Below are positions 17,481 to 25,593 of a stretch of DNA of 64,000 bases, piece after piece (within the stretch, counting starts at the first letter, position 1; the number at the start of each line of letters is the position of its first letter). A program made the translations under genes and the position numbers. The stretch is taken from contig NZ_LN831776.1 of the NCBI RefSeq assembly GCF_000981585.1, positions 511,001 to 575,000 of the forward strand, written 5' to 3'. Source of the DNA: Paenibacillus riograndensis SBR5 (GTDB lineage Bacteria > Bacillota > Bacilli > Paenibacillales > Paenibacillaceae). The notes below the pieces were generated by a model. The model had not been told where the DNA came from and ran no database searches. It saw nothing but the letters and a program-made list of their open reading frames with translations.

Positions 17481-18474
17481 GACGTACACCCAGGTTCTTT
17501 ACCTCTGCATTTTTGTAGCCACAGCATGAACATAGCTGGCTGCTTGCAAAGTTTTTAGGAGCAATGATTAATTCTCTACCGTACCATTTAGATTTGTAGG
17601 TAAGTATTTCTCTGAACATGCTCCAAGAGACTTCGGATATGGCTTTAGCCAACTTGTGATTTTGCATCATGTTCTTTACACGCAAGTCTTCCATAACGAT
17701 CACTTGGTTATCGTTTATCATTTGGGTGGACAGTTTGTGCAAAAAATCTTTACGTTGATTCGCTATTTTTTCATGCAGCTTAGCCACTTTTAGCCTTGCT
17801 TTATATCGGTTGTGGCTCCCCTTTTTCTTCCGTGCCAAGTCCTTTTGCAGCTTGACTAATCGCTTTTCAGACGTTCGCAAATATTTAGGATTAGGTATGA
17901 TTTCGCCATGTGAAGTAATAGCAAAGTCTTTCAGTCCAAGATCAACACCAATCTTAGATTCTAATTTGGGCAAGGAGATGACACCCGTTTCCACCAATAC
18001 GGCAGCATAATATTTTCCTGTTGGTGTTTTGGATATCGTGCATGATTTGATAAGTCCCACGAGTTGACGGTGCAACTTGATTTTGATTTTAGTTTTCAGT
18101 TTTGGAATTTTGATCGTTCCATTTTCAATCGCAACGGTTCCATTTTGATTATTGGTTGTGAAGCTATGGTTATTTGTTTTCTTACTCTTGAATTTAGGAA
18201 ATCCCACTTTCTTATCGCGGAAGAAGTTCTTATAAGCCTTGTCCAGGTTAAGCTGGGCATTAGCTAAAGCAAGGCTATCCACTTCTTTCAGCCAGTCAAA
18301 ATCTTTTTTGTATTGAGCGGGTGTATTGTTAAGCATGGTTTCGGTCTGCTTGTAGTGCTCAATCTTATCTGCAAGCATTCTATTGTAGATGAAGCGAACG
18401 CATCCGAATACGTTAGCGAAGTAGTGTTTCTGCTCAAGGGTGGGGTAGATTCGATATTTGTAAGCCCTTAACAC
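17401..18474 (-). CDS. tnpB: TnpB RNA-guided nuclease of IS200/IS605
   Basis: 357 residues, intact. The RuvC-like active site is complete: Asp in [15 protein letters not shown], Glu in [12 protein letters not shown] and the last Asp in [12 protein letters not shown]. The four-cysteine zinc finger is CSCCGY and CPEC. The N-terminal HTH-like region ([24 protein letters not shown]) is typical. TnpB proteins are omega-RNA-guided DNA nucleases that help retain the element after excision and are ancestors of Cas12. Starts 9 bp after the tnpA stop. Confidence 0.95.
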   Translation of the reverse strand: MLRAYKYRIYPTLEQKHYFANVFGCVRFIYNRMLADKIEHYKQTETMLNNTPAQYKKDFDWLKEVDSLALANAQLNLDKAYKNFFRDKKVGFPKFKSKKTNNHSFTTNNQNGTVAIENGTIKIPKLKTKIKIKLHRQLVGLIKSCTISKTPTGKYYAAVLVETGVISLPKLESKIGVDLGLKDFAITSHGEIIPNPKYLRTSEKRLVKLQKDLARKKKGSHNRYKARLKVAKLHEKIANQRKDFLHKLSTQMINDNQVIVMEDLRVKNMMQNHKLAKAISEVSWSMFREILTYKSKWYGRELIIAPKNFASSQLCSCCGYKNAEVKNLGVRQWTCPECTTLHDRDVNAAKNLLKLAM

Positions 18475-18483
18475 ATGCTCACC

Positions 18484-18891
18484 TCATTTCTGACCTTGCG
18501 ATTCAATATACTTTCGGATGACTTCAATAGGTGCACCGCCAGTCGTTAGCAGACAATAACTTCTTGACCAAAAATATTCTTTCCATAACTGTTGACGAAT
18601 AATAGGAAATTCTTTCTTAATTAGTCGAGAGGAAGCGCTTTTGTAAGCGTTCAGAAACTTGGAAATATCGCTATTGGGGTGAGCTTTCATAAGAATGTGG
18701 ACATGATCCTTATCATGATTCCATTCCTGCAAAGTGATATTGTAATTCATCTGAATAGACTCAAAAATCACTTTTAACCGATCAGATATTTCACCGTCTA
18801 TTACTTTTCTACGGTACTTTACGACTAGAACAAGGTGATAATGAAGAGAGAATACTGAATGATTATTTGTGTCCAAATCCACTGATATCAC
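18484..18891 (-). CDS. tnpA: TnpA Y1 transposase of IS200/IS605
   Basis: 135-residue Y1 (HUH) transposase that cuts and rejoins single-stranded DNA. The HUH motif is in KDHVHILMKAHP and the catalytic tyrosine is in IRKYIESQ near residue 128. Length and motifs are complete. The AT-rich codon use differs from the flanking genes, in keeping with a mobile origin. Confidence 0.93.
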   Translation of the reverse strand: MISVDLDTNNHSVFSLHYHLVLVVKYRRKVIDGEISDRLKVIFESIQMNYNITLQEWNHDKDHVHILMKAHPNSDISKFLNAYKSASSRLIKKEFPIIRQQLWKEYFWSRSYCLLTTGGAPIEVIRKYIESQGQK

Positions 18892-19024
18892 TACCTATTT
18901 TTTTATACGACTGAATAGTTTTATTGTAATATTATGGGTTATAATTGTCGATGAGAAAGACCGCTGACATTCATCCCCCACTTAGAGAAGTGGGGGGATT
19001 CTGACAGCTAAATGTTAAACAGAA

Positions 19025-19073
19025 GGCAAACCAAGCCCGCTCCCCCGGATTTGGGAGGGTGGGCTTGGTTTGC
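19025..19073 (-). terminator. Terminator of the acetone-type operon
   Basis: Read on the minus strand, GCAAACCAAGCCC and GGGCTTGGTTTGC form a 13-bp perfect stem with further CCTCCC/GGGGGAG pairing, followed by CTTCTGTTT. It lies immediately after the ctfB stop. Confidence 0.8.
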
Positions 19074-19730
19074 TTAGACGGCAATGGCCTTCAAATTTGG
19101 CGAGACCAGCAGCTTCGCCCCGGTTGCCTTTTGAACGTCTTCCACCGACAGGCCCGGCGCAATTTCCTTCAGCATCAGCCCTGTGCCCGGAATCACATCG
19201 ATGACAGCCATTTCGGTTACAATGGTTTTCACCACATTTACAGCAGTCAGGGGAAGCTTGCATTTTTCTAATATTTTCGGTTCCCCATTTTTGTTCACAT
19301 GGTCCATGGCTACAATGACACGCTTGGCCCCGACCACCAAATCCATGGCTCCCCCCATGCCCGGCACTTTTTTTCCTGGAATCATCCAGCTTGCAAGGTT
19401 GCCGTTCTTATCCACCTCCAAGGCACCCAAAACGGTGATGTCCACATGCCCGCCACGGATGATGGAGAAGGAAAGCGCACTGTCAAAATAGCAAGCTCCG
19501 CTCATTGTTGTAACATAACTTCCGCCAGAATCGATACAATCGATATTTTCTTGTTCCTTTGCGGCTTTGGGGCCAACACCGAGGATTCCGTTCTCAGCCT
19601 GCAGCATAATATGAACATTATCCGGAATATAGTCTACCGCCATGGTAGGCAAGCCAATCCCCAGGTTGACCACATCGCCGTCTTTGAATTCCTGGGCGAT
19701 TCTTCTCACAATAAATTCCCGGTTATTCAT
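19074..19730 (-). CDS. ctfB: Acetoacetate-type CoA-transferase subunit B
   Basis: Small subunit (218 residues) of a 3-oxoacid/butyrate-acetoacetate CoA-transferase. Catalytic Glu is in the QAENGILGVGP motif; VNLGIGLPT and GGAMDLVVGAKRVIV are family blocks. With subunit A it moves CoA between acetoacetyl-CoA and short carboxylates. It overlaps the A-subunit gene by 8 nt. The neighbouring acetoacetate decarboxylase suggests that released acetoacetate goes to acetone. Confidence 0.93.
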   Translation of the reverse strand: MNNREFIVRRIAQEFKDGDVVNLGIGLPTMAVDYIPDNVHIMLQAENGILGVGPKAAKEQENIDCIDSGGSYVTTMSGACYFDSALSFSIIRGGHVDITVLGALEVDKNGNLASWMIPGKKVPGMGGAMDLVVGAKRVIVAMDHVNKNGEPKILEKCKLPLTAVNVVKTIVTEMAVIDVIPGTGLMLKEIAPGLSVEDVQKATGAKLLVSPNLKAIAV

Positions 19731-20391
19731 GCATATCCCCTACCTTTACAATAGCGTCGATAAATATTCCCGGTACGTTGACATGGTTGGGATCAATCTC
19801 CCCAAGCTTTACATATTCGTCTGTCTGGGCAACTACATAATCTGCCGCCATAGCCATAACGAAATTGAAGTTGCGTGAGGAGCCGTTGATCACAAGATTC
19901 CCCGCTTCATCTGCCTTATGGGCTCGGATTAGCGCCACGTCCGCTTTGAGCGGCAGTTCGAGCAGATATTCCCTTCCGTCAATATCTACTTTCCTTTTGC
20001 CTTCCTCTACAATGGTACCTACACCTACAGGTGTTAAAACACCGCCCAAACCCGCACCTCCTGCACGTATTTTTTCAGCTAACGTGCCTTGCGGGAAGAG
20101 GCTAACCTCAGCTTCTTTGGTCATAAGGAGCCTTCCCGTTTCCGGATTGGAGCCGATATAGGATGCATAAATCCGCTTGACTCTGCCGCTTTTTACAAGC
20201 TTATATATAGATAATTCCGTGGTGCCTGTATCATTGGAAATAATGGTGAGATTACCGGCCGAATGGGTCTCGACAAGCGCCCGCACGAGCTGTTCCGGGT
20301 GGCCTCCGGCCAGAAAACCGCCGACCATCACCGTGTCTCCGTCTTTGACCTTCTTAACGGCGTCTTCTGCGGAGATTAACTTGTTATTCAT
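19723..20391 (-). CDS. ctfA: Acetoacetate-type CoA-transferase subunit A
   Basis: Large subunit, 222 residues from the ATG at 20391 (AAGGAGT 8 nt upstream); an upstream in-frame extension begins in an A-rich tract and is unlikely. Family motifs GDTVMVGGFLAGGHP, FPQGTLAEKIRAGGAGLGG and VDIDGREYLLE are present. Third gene of thl-adc-ctfA-ctfB. A 13-base T tract (A tract on the coding strand) lies just upstream, near 20412, a possible slippage site between adc and ctfA. Confidence 0.93.
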   Translation of the reverse strand: MNNKLISAEDAVKKVKDGDTVMVGGFLAGGHPEQLVRALVETHSAGNLTIISNDTGTTELSIYKLVKSGRVKRIYASYIGSNPETGRLLMTKEAEVSLFPQGTLAEKIRAGGAGLGGVLTPVGVGTIVEEGKRKVDIDGREYLLELPLKADVALIRAHKADEAGNLVINGSSRNFNFVMAMAADYVVAQTDEYVKLGEIDPNHVNVPGIFIDAIVKVGDMHE

Positions 20392-20437
20392 GGTTTCTGA
20401 CTCCTTGTACATTTTTTTTTTTTTGAAAAAACTAAGT

Positions 20438-21178
20438 TTATTGGAGATAATCATGAATGACTCTTGCGTATGGCAGCGTTAAATCGGCAATAAAATGTTT
20501 GCCGCCGATATACGCCTTAACGGGCAAATCTGCTACAGGAGCATTGACATGGGGGATCAGGTTTAACCGGGCCGGCCCCGACCAAGCGCCTTTTACTGTA
20601 ACATTCTCGAGAGAATACGCCACTAATTGCGCAATTTTAGGGCTACCATCAACATCGGGAATTAATTTTAAATTCACTTGGGTTTTTGCGATGGCTGCAG
20701 CCGTGTCCGCTTGATCGAGAAGGTTATGTTTGAAAGGCATGGTTCCCATGGCCACAAGGACATGGTTATAGTGTAATGTACCGGTCAGCGTCTCCGTACC
20801 TTCAACACTCAGGCGGGGATTCGCCCATTTTTTGGGGAACCCCCAAATTTCACGTCCTCCAAGAATAGCAGGCGCGTTATCCAAGTACATTTGGGCAACA
20901 AAATTGCAGGGTTCCCCCTGAAAGGTACACGGGATGACAATACCGCTCTCCTCATAGCTTCCTAAACCGGATGAATCAGGCATCTTGATCCATTCATAGG
21001 AAACGGTATTGCTTCCATCCGGCTGAAGAGGTTCCGGGACCGCCTGTCTAATCGCAGCGGGGTCGGATTCATAGGTAATTATAAAAAATTCCCGGTCGAT
21101 GAAACGGTAGGGGGGACGACCGTAACTAGCGCTGGCCGCAGGCATGGACTGCAGTGAAAGAACCTCTTTTGGATTCAT
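20438..21178 (-). CDS. adc: Acetoacetate decarboxylase
   Basis: 246-residue Adc-family enzyme that decarboxylates acetoacetate to acetone and CO2. The Schiff-base lysine and its perturbing neighbour are visible in REIWGFPKKWANP. Other blocks are YEWIKMPDSSGLGSYEESG and EPCNFVAQMYLDNAPAILGG. Flanked by thiolase upstream and the CoA-transferase downstream, the clostridial acetone route. RBS and start fit ATG 21178. Confidence 0.92.
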   Translation of the reverse strand: MNPKEVLSLQSMPAASASYGRPPYRFIDREFFIITYESDPAAIRQAVPEPLQPDGSNTVSYEWIKMPDSSGLGSYEESGIVIPCTFQGEPCNFVAQMYLDNAPAILGGREIWGFPKKWANPRLSVEGTETLTGTLHYNHVLVAMGTMPFKHNLLDQADTAAAIAKTQVNLKLIPDVDGSPKIAQLVAYSLENVTVKGAWSGPARLNLIPHVNAPVADLPVKAYIGGKHFIADLTLPYARVIHDYLQ

Positions 21179-21202
21179 AACAATCTTAATCTCCCTTTCC
21201 TT

Positions 21203-21234
21203 TAGATGAGTGTTAGATGAGTGTTAGATGAGTG
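21203..21234. repeat. 11-bp tandem repeat, three copies, at the thiolase 3' end
   Basis: Three consecutive TAGATGAGTGT-type units cover the thiolase stop codon and the start of the spacer to adc. Probably replication slippage. Confidence 0.8.
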
Positions 21235-22408
21235 CATTCTCAACCAGCATCGCGATTCCCATACCCGTTCCAATGCATAATGAGGCTATGCCGTAACGTG
21301 AAGATCTCCGTACCATTTCATGCACGAGCGTAACCAATATTCTGGCTCCGCTTGCACCGACAGGATGTCCAATCGCGATTGCGCCGCCGTTGACATTCAC
21401 CTTCTCCGGGTTGATCCCCAGCTCTTTCAATACCGCTAATGCTTGTGCAGCGAAGGCTTCATTAATCTCAAACAGATCGATGGCCTCAAGAGGAATTCCC
21501 TGTTCCCTAAGCAGTGACGAAATGGCCTTCACCGGACCCATCCCCATATATGCAGGGTCAACGCCGACAAGGGAATAACCCTTGATATAGGCCAACGGTT
21601 GTACCGCATGCTCCTTGCATTTGTCTTCCGACATAACAAGTACAGCCGCCGCCCCATCATTGATCCCCGAGGCATTTCCGGCAGTAACTGATCCGTTTTC
21701 CTTAAATACAGGTTTTAGATTAGAAAGTTTTTCTTTGCTTGTATCTGCTCTTACATGTTCGTCTTCCGAGAACCAAATCTCTGCTTTTTTGGTTTTGGTC
21801 AAAACGGGAACAATCTGCTCTGCAAAAACCTGCTTGTTTTTGGCTTCCCTGGCCTTGATCTGGCTTCCATAGGCAAACTCATCCTGCTCAAGTCTTGAAA
21901 TGTTATATTTCGCGGCAATGTTTTCTGCGGTAATTCCCATATGATATTTATTGATGGGACATGTAAGGCCGTCGGCTACCACGCTGTCTATCAATTCACC
22001 GTTGCCAAGCTTGTAGCCATTTCGTGCATTCTTTAGCACATAAGGGGCGTTCGACATGCTCTCCATACCTCCAGCCAGTAGGACGCTGCCTTGTTCTGCC
22101 AAAATAGAGTTGTAAGCTAAAGCGACGGCATGAAGCCCTGAACCGCAAACCGTGTTTATTGTTGATGCAGGTACATCAATAGGGATGCCGGCTTTTAGGG
22201 CCGCCTGTCTGGCAGGATTTTGGCCAATGCCCGCTTGAAGGACATTTCCTAAATAAATTTGATCAATCAATGCAGGCTCTAAGCGGCTTTGCTGAAGGCA
22301 TGCCGTCATCACGTCTGCTCCCAGTTCTGTAGCGCTTAATGTTGAAAGTCCGTTGTTAAAAGAACCCACAGCTGTTCTTAATGGGCTCACTAATGCAACT
22401 TTTTTCAC
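21224..22408 (-). CDS. thlA: Acetyl-CoA C-acetyltransferase (thiolase)
   Basis: 394-residue biosynthetic thiolase condensing two acetyl-CoA to acetoacetyl-CoA. The nucleophilic Cys is in NTVCGSGLHAV (about residue 88); the catalytic His is in GGAIAIGHPVGASGAR and the second Cys in CIGTGMG. It starts the thl-adc-ctfA-ctfB operon. A weak promoter candidate on the minus strand (TTGTAT at 22592-22587, 16-bp spacer, TAAAAT at 22570-22565) is 157 bp upstream. To my eye the operon is AT-richer than flanking genes, which could mean transfer; not computed. Confidence 0.93.
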   Translation of the reverse strand: MKKVALVSPLRTAVGSFNNGLSTLSATELGADVMTACLQQSRLEPALIDQIYLGNVLQAGIGQNPARQAALKAGIPIDVPASTINTVCGSGLHAVALAYNSILAEQGSVLLAGGMESMSNAPYVLKNARNGYKLGNGELIDSVVADGLTCPINKYHMGITAENIAAKYNISRLEQDEFAYGSQIKAREAKNKQVFAEQIVPVLTKTKKAEIWFSEDEHVRADTSKEKLSNLKPVFKENGSVTAGNASGINDGAAAVLVMSEDKCKEHAVQPLAYIKGYSLVGVDPAYMGMGPVKAISSLLREQGIPLEAIDLFEINEAFAAQALAVLKELGINPEKVNVNGGAIAIGHPVGASGARILVTLVHEMVRRSSRYGIASLCIGTGMGIAMLVENALI

Positions 22409-22564
22409 AAAACCTCACATTCCTTTCCCTGTGTTTAAGAAACCTTTACATGATTACATGCGGGTATAGATCATGGTGCATGAGAGGGTGAGTGTTACGA
22501 TGTGATCGCCTTCTTTCGGCCTTTTATGGAATTTATTAACAGATTAATCGTAAGTCTAATGTTT

Positions 22565-22592
22565 ATTTTACTCAATGTTCAAATAAATACAA
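22565..22592 (-). promoter_or_regulatory. Candidate promoter of the acetone-type operon
   Basis: TTGTAT, 16-bp spacer, TAAAAT on the minus strand, in the AT-rich 375-bp gap between thl and the TPM gene. No other feature was seen in this gap except the terminator at 22722. Confidence 0.35.
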
Positions 22593-22721
22593 AAATTTAC
22601 AAATCGATATGTGTAAGGCCTTGTATACTCACATAATGAAGTCGTTCTCTCATTTTCTTTCTTTTTCTGATTATTTCTGGTTATTTCAGAAAATACGAAT
22701 AAAAAGAGAAAAGAGTTCAAC

Positions 22722-22765
22722 TCAAAAACGCCCCCGGCCAGTTATTCTGGACCGGAGGCGTTTTG
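22722..22765 (-). terminator. Terminator of the TPM-domain gene
   Basis: Minus-strand hairpin with ACGCCTCCGG and CCGGGGGCGT arms around a short loop, followed by TTTTTG. Confidence 0.85.
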
Positions 22766-22783
22766 CATAAGATATGTTTGCTG

Positions 22784-25045
22784 CTACCACTTGGAGCCGC
22801 CGGAGGAGTTTCCGCCGGATTTGCCGCCGCCCCCGCCCCAGGATGACCCGCCGGACGAGCGGCCGCCGCCTCCCCAAGAGGAACCGCCCGATGATCTGCC
22901 GCCGCCAAAGCCGCCCGAAGAGGAGGTGCGCTTGCGCGCCTCCTCCCGGCGCTGCTGCTCCCGCAGGATGGCCAGCTGTGCCAGGCGCCCCTCTTCTTCC
23001 TTCTGGCGTATGAGCCGGTTCGCTTCTTCCACGAAGGAGGAAATTTGGGACTCGTAGGCATGTGCAGCCGCTTCCAGCTCATCCAGGTTATAAGGCCGGA
23101 GGGAAAGCAGCTGCTCCAGTTCACCATACTCAGGGAGCAGGGAGAGCTGGAATTGGCTTATGGAGGCGATTCCCTTGCTCTGCAGCCGCCGCTGGGCCGC
23201 GTCTACGCGCTCCTGTCCTTCAGACAGGAGCCGTGTGACGTTAGCCAGGCGCTGGCTCAGCATATCGAGACTCTCCCCGGCATTGTCGAACTTCCGGGCG
23301 GTTTCCTCCTGAAGCTTGAGCAGCTGGTCCAGGCTATTGCGGGCATTGTCATATTCCCCCCGCTGGTCACTGGTCCAGGTCTCGATCTGCGGAACTTCTC
23401 CCGCCCCCTGGCGGAGCTCTGTTCCCGCAGTCTCCAGCACTTCCTCAAGCGGAGCCAGATGATGCTCCGCAAACCGGCTGCGGGCTTCGGCGATCCGGCT
23501 GTGCAGCTCATTGCGCCGCTGAGACAGCCCGCTCCAACGGCTGCGGACCGTATCCAAATCCCTCAGGTTGTTCTGGCGGATCAGGGCCTGGCGCTCTGTC
23601 ATGGCAATGGCATCGCCCAGCAGGGTATCCATGCGGGCGGCGATTTTGCGCACCTCATCCATGTCTCCGCTGCGCAGGGGAGCTTCGAGTGTTGCCGCAG
23701 CTGCGGAGGCCTGCTCCAGATTCTCGTAAGGCTTGACCTTCATATTGTGGAGGGAATTCTGTTCGATCACTGCCGCAATGGTGCTGCGGGCAGCCGCCAG
23801 AATGCCGGGAAAGCCATTCAATTTGTCATCATACGTATCGACATCCTGCAGATCCTGCTCGATCTGCGCCTGCTTCTCCTGCGCCTCCCCGGTCATATCC
23901 TGTGCGGCTATCGGGTCGAACAGCTCCAGCTCATCCGCTTTGGCGGTCTCTTCAGCCAGCTCTTTCAGATCCCCGGCAATTTCCTGCAGCTCGTAGCCGG
24001 TCTCCTTGACTGCACTCTGAAGCTGGAGGTTCAGTTCAGGCGCTTCCTTCTTCAGTTCGGTAATCTGCTGCTTGACGTTGCGGTCCGCATCACTGATTAC
24101 GGCAATGCGCTGCTCTTCTTCCTCCAGCGTGGAGCGGAACGCTGTTTCAGTCTGCTGCAGCTGTGAGCTGGCAGCCCGGAGCGCCTTCAGACGGTAGAAG
24201 GGAGGCTGCGAGCTTTGGCTGCTCTGCAATGCGGAGATCTCCACCAGCTGTGCAGACAGCCGCTTGGAGATTCCCTCGACCATTTCCCCCGTCTTGCCTT
24301 GGACAATTCCCTGGAACGGCTGCAGGGATTCCAGCGCCCGGTTCGCCCGGACCAGCAAGCCGGCCAGCTGCTCCTGCTGGCTGCGGAGCTGCCCCCGTCT
24401 GCGCAGGCCGGTGAACAGCACATACAGCATGAATGCCAGCAGCGCTATTCCAATGACAATGCCGGCCATCTTCAGCAGCCCGGGGCTTGAGCTGCTGCGG
24501 CCGGCTGCGCCGCTGTCTGTGGTACCGACTGTGCCGCCGCCTGAAGTCGCACCGCTGCCGGTGCCGCCGAAGGAGTGCAGCTTCTGAATCATGGAACGGA
24601 TTCCCCCGGCAAAATCCCCTTCCCGGGCATAAGGATTAAAATACGTGTCCAGCAGTCCCGTGATGGCTGCTGTATCCAAAGCTCCACCTTGGGCCTGAGA
24701 CCAGGAGTTGATATATCCCTGCAGGCCCGGATTGTTGAAGTTCAGTTCAACCTTCTGGTCTCCGGCAGAGATCAGAAGGAGAACATCCCGCGGCGTCAGG
24801 TCCCAGGAATCATAGACGTCAGTGGCATAGGCCCCGGACTCAGCCCCATCCAGAGAATCGACAGTCAGCACCTGGATGGTATAGCGGTCTCCCTCAGCAA
24901 TTGCTGCAATAGCGGCTGTCTCCTGCTTCGTGAGCAGGCTGGCCTCATCGGTAACTATTCCTTGCCGGGCGGGAATTCCCGCCGCGTACATATCAGGCAT
25001 CCATAGCAGGCTGAACATCAGAAACAAGACAAAGGTTTTTTTCAA
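22784..25045 (-). CDS. TPM-domain membrane protein with long coiled coil
   Basis: 753 residues. N-terminal signal peptide (ending near DMYAAG), then a TPM/YgcG-type domain (about 25-165: GIVTDEASLLTKQE, IQVLTVDSLDG, RDVLLLISAGDQKVEL). A Gly/Ser/Thr linker and one transmembrane helix (GIVIGIALLAFMLYVLFTGL, about 195-215) follow. A ~480-residue helical region rich in Gln/Glu/Leu heptads comes next, and the tail is Gly/Ser/Trp-rich with SSGGSSWGGGG repeats. TPM domains are extracytoplasmic and have been linked to photosystem repair or phosphatase activity in other taxa. The exact role here is unknown. TTG start with GGAG 9 nt upstream. Confidence 0.75.
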   Translation of the reverse strand: MKKTFVLFLMFSLLWMPDMYAAGIPARQGIVTDEASLLTKQETAAIAAIAEGDRYTIQVLTVDSLDGAESGAYATDVYDSWDLTPRDVLLLISAGDQKVELNFNNPGLQGYINSWSQAQGGALDTAAITGLLDTYFNPYAREGDFAGGIRSMIQKLHSFGGTGSGATSGGGTVGTTDSGAAGRSSSSPGLLKMAGIVIGIALLAFMLYVLFTGLRRRGQLRSQQEQLAGLLVRANRALESLQPFQGIVQGKTGEMVEGISKRLSAQLVEISALQSSQSSQPPFYRLKALRAASSQLQQTETAFRSTLEEEEQRIAVISDADRNVKQQITELKKEAPELNLQLQSAVKETGYELQEIAGDLKELAEETAKADELELFDPIAAQDMTGEAQEKQAQIEQDLQDVDTYDDKLNGFPGILAAARSTIAAVIEQNSLHNMKVKPYENLEQASAAAATLEAPLRSGDMDEVRKIAARMDTLLGDAIAMTERQALIRQNNLRDLDTVRSRWSGLSQRRNELHSRIAEARSRFAEHHLAPLEEVLETAGTELRQGAGEVPQIETWTSDQRGEYDNARNSLDQLLKLQEETARKFDNAGESLDMLSQRLANVTRLLSEGQERVDAAQRRLQSKGIASISQFQLSLLPEYGELEQLLSLRPYNLDELEAAAHAYESQISSFVEEANRLIRQKEEEGRLAQLAILREQQRREEARKRTSSSGGFGGGRSSGGSSWGGGGRSSGGSSWGGGGGKSGGNSSGGSKW

Positions 25046-25149
25046 GCTGGCACGCTCCGATCTGCAGGTAGACTATTTGCTTGTATATTATGCTGCTTGT
25101 TACATTATATCATTAAACATCCTAAGGCCTATTTCTGTTCCTGCGCCAT

Positions 25150-25185
25150 TAAAAAAGCCGCCTTCCCTGACCGGGAAGTGCGGCG
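25150..25185 (-). terminator. Terminator of the Fur-box small gene
   Basis: Minus strand: GCCGCACTTCCC and GGGAAGGCGGC pair around GGTCA, followed by TTTTTT. It lies 15 bp after the small ORF, which supports that ORF as a real transcript. Confidence 0.8.
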
Positions 25186-25199
25186 TAACTGCATAAGTG

Positions 25200-25343
25200 C
25201 TATCTGGTTTCCAGACAGAGTATATATTGTAACCTGGATTTGATTTCCTTTTGCCATTTCAAATCTCCAACTTTTACAGCAAGATTGAGCAGATCCAGAT
25301 AATCGTCAACCTTCAATGCTGTGCGGGTAGTGGCTGCGTTCAT
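25200..25343 (-). CDS. 47-residue protein behind a Fur box
   Basis: ATG 25343 to TAG 25200 encodes a small, slightly basic, helical protein beginning MNAATTRTALKVDD and containing VGDLKWQKEIKSRL. It is preceded by AAAGGAG (11 nt from the ATG) and a near-perfect Fur box, and followed by a strong terminator, so it is a self-contained monocistronic unit. By size and regulation it resembles the Fur-regulated basic proteins (FbpA/B/C) of Bacillus that work in the iron-sparing response with a small RNA, but I cannot show homology. Confidence 0.7.
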   Translation of the reverse strand: MNAATTRTALKVDDYLDLLNLAVKVGDLKWQKEIKSRLQYILCLETR

Positions 25344-25366
25344 GGGTGTTCAGTCTCCTTTATTTC

Positions 25367-25385
25367 AATAATGATAATCATTATC
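25367..25385. promoter_or_regulatory. Fur box
   Basis: Matches 18 of 19 positions of the GATAATGATAATCATTATC consensus (only the first base differs). Located 24 bp upstream of the 47-residue ORF start and about 210 bp before the divergent sensor gene at 25594. Confidence 0.85.
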
Positions 25386-25593
25386 AACCGTTACTGTTAT
25401 TATCCACACTTTTTACCTAAAAAGCAATATAAAAAATAAAAGGATATCCGTTTTTTTGAATAAATATTTTATCGGCAGATTTTGCATATTTTATCACCCT
25501 GAGGGGGACCGCTTGCAGGAAACATACCATTTTTTGTCGAATAAAGCTTGTTATAAGTGCTGTTAGCTGATTTCTTGAAAAAGGAGAATTGCG

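Larger units (their letters stand above)
17300..19010 (-). mobile_element. IS200/IS605-family insertion sequence with tnpA and tnpB
   Basis: Complete single-stranded-type transposon read on the minus strand. The left-end hairpin lies near 18975-18998 (CCCCCACTT/AAGTGGGGG). tnpA (18891-18484) and tnpB (18474-17401) follow, then a right-end hairpin near 17306-17326 (CACCACCT/AGGTGGGTG). There are no terminal inverted repeats or target duplication, as expected. Exact borders are inferred, within about 15 bp. Both ORFs are intact, so the element may be active. It separates the FNT gene from the CoA-transferase operon. Confidence 0.85.

Noticed and set aside
23045..24166. 373-codon plus-strand ORF
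   Set aside because: Antisense to the TPM-domain gene, whose domain structure, RBS and terminator are clear; product has no family features.
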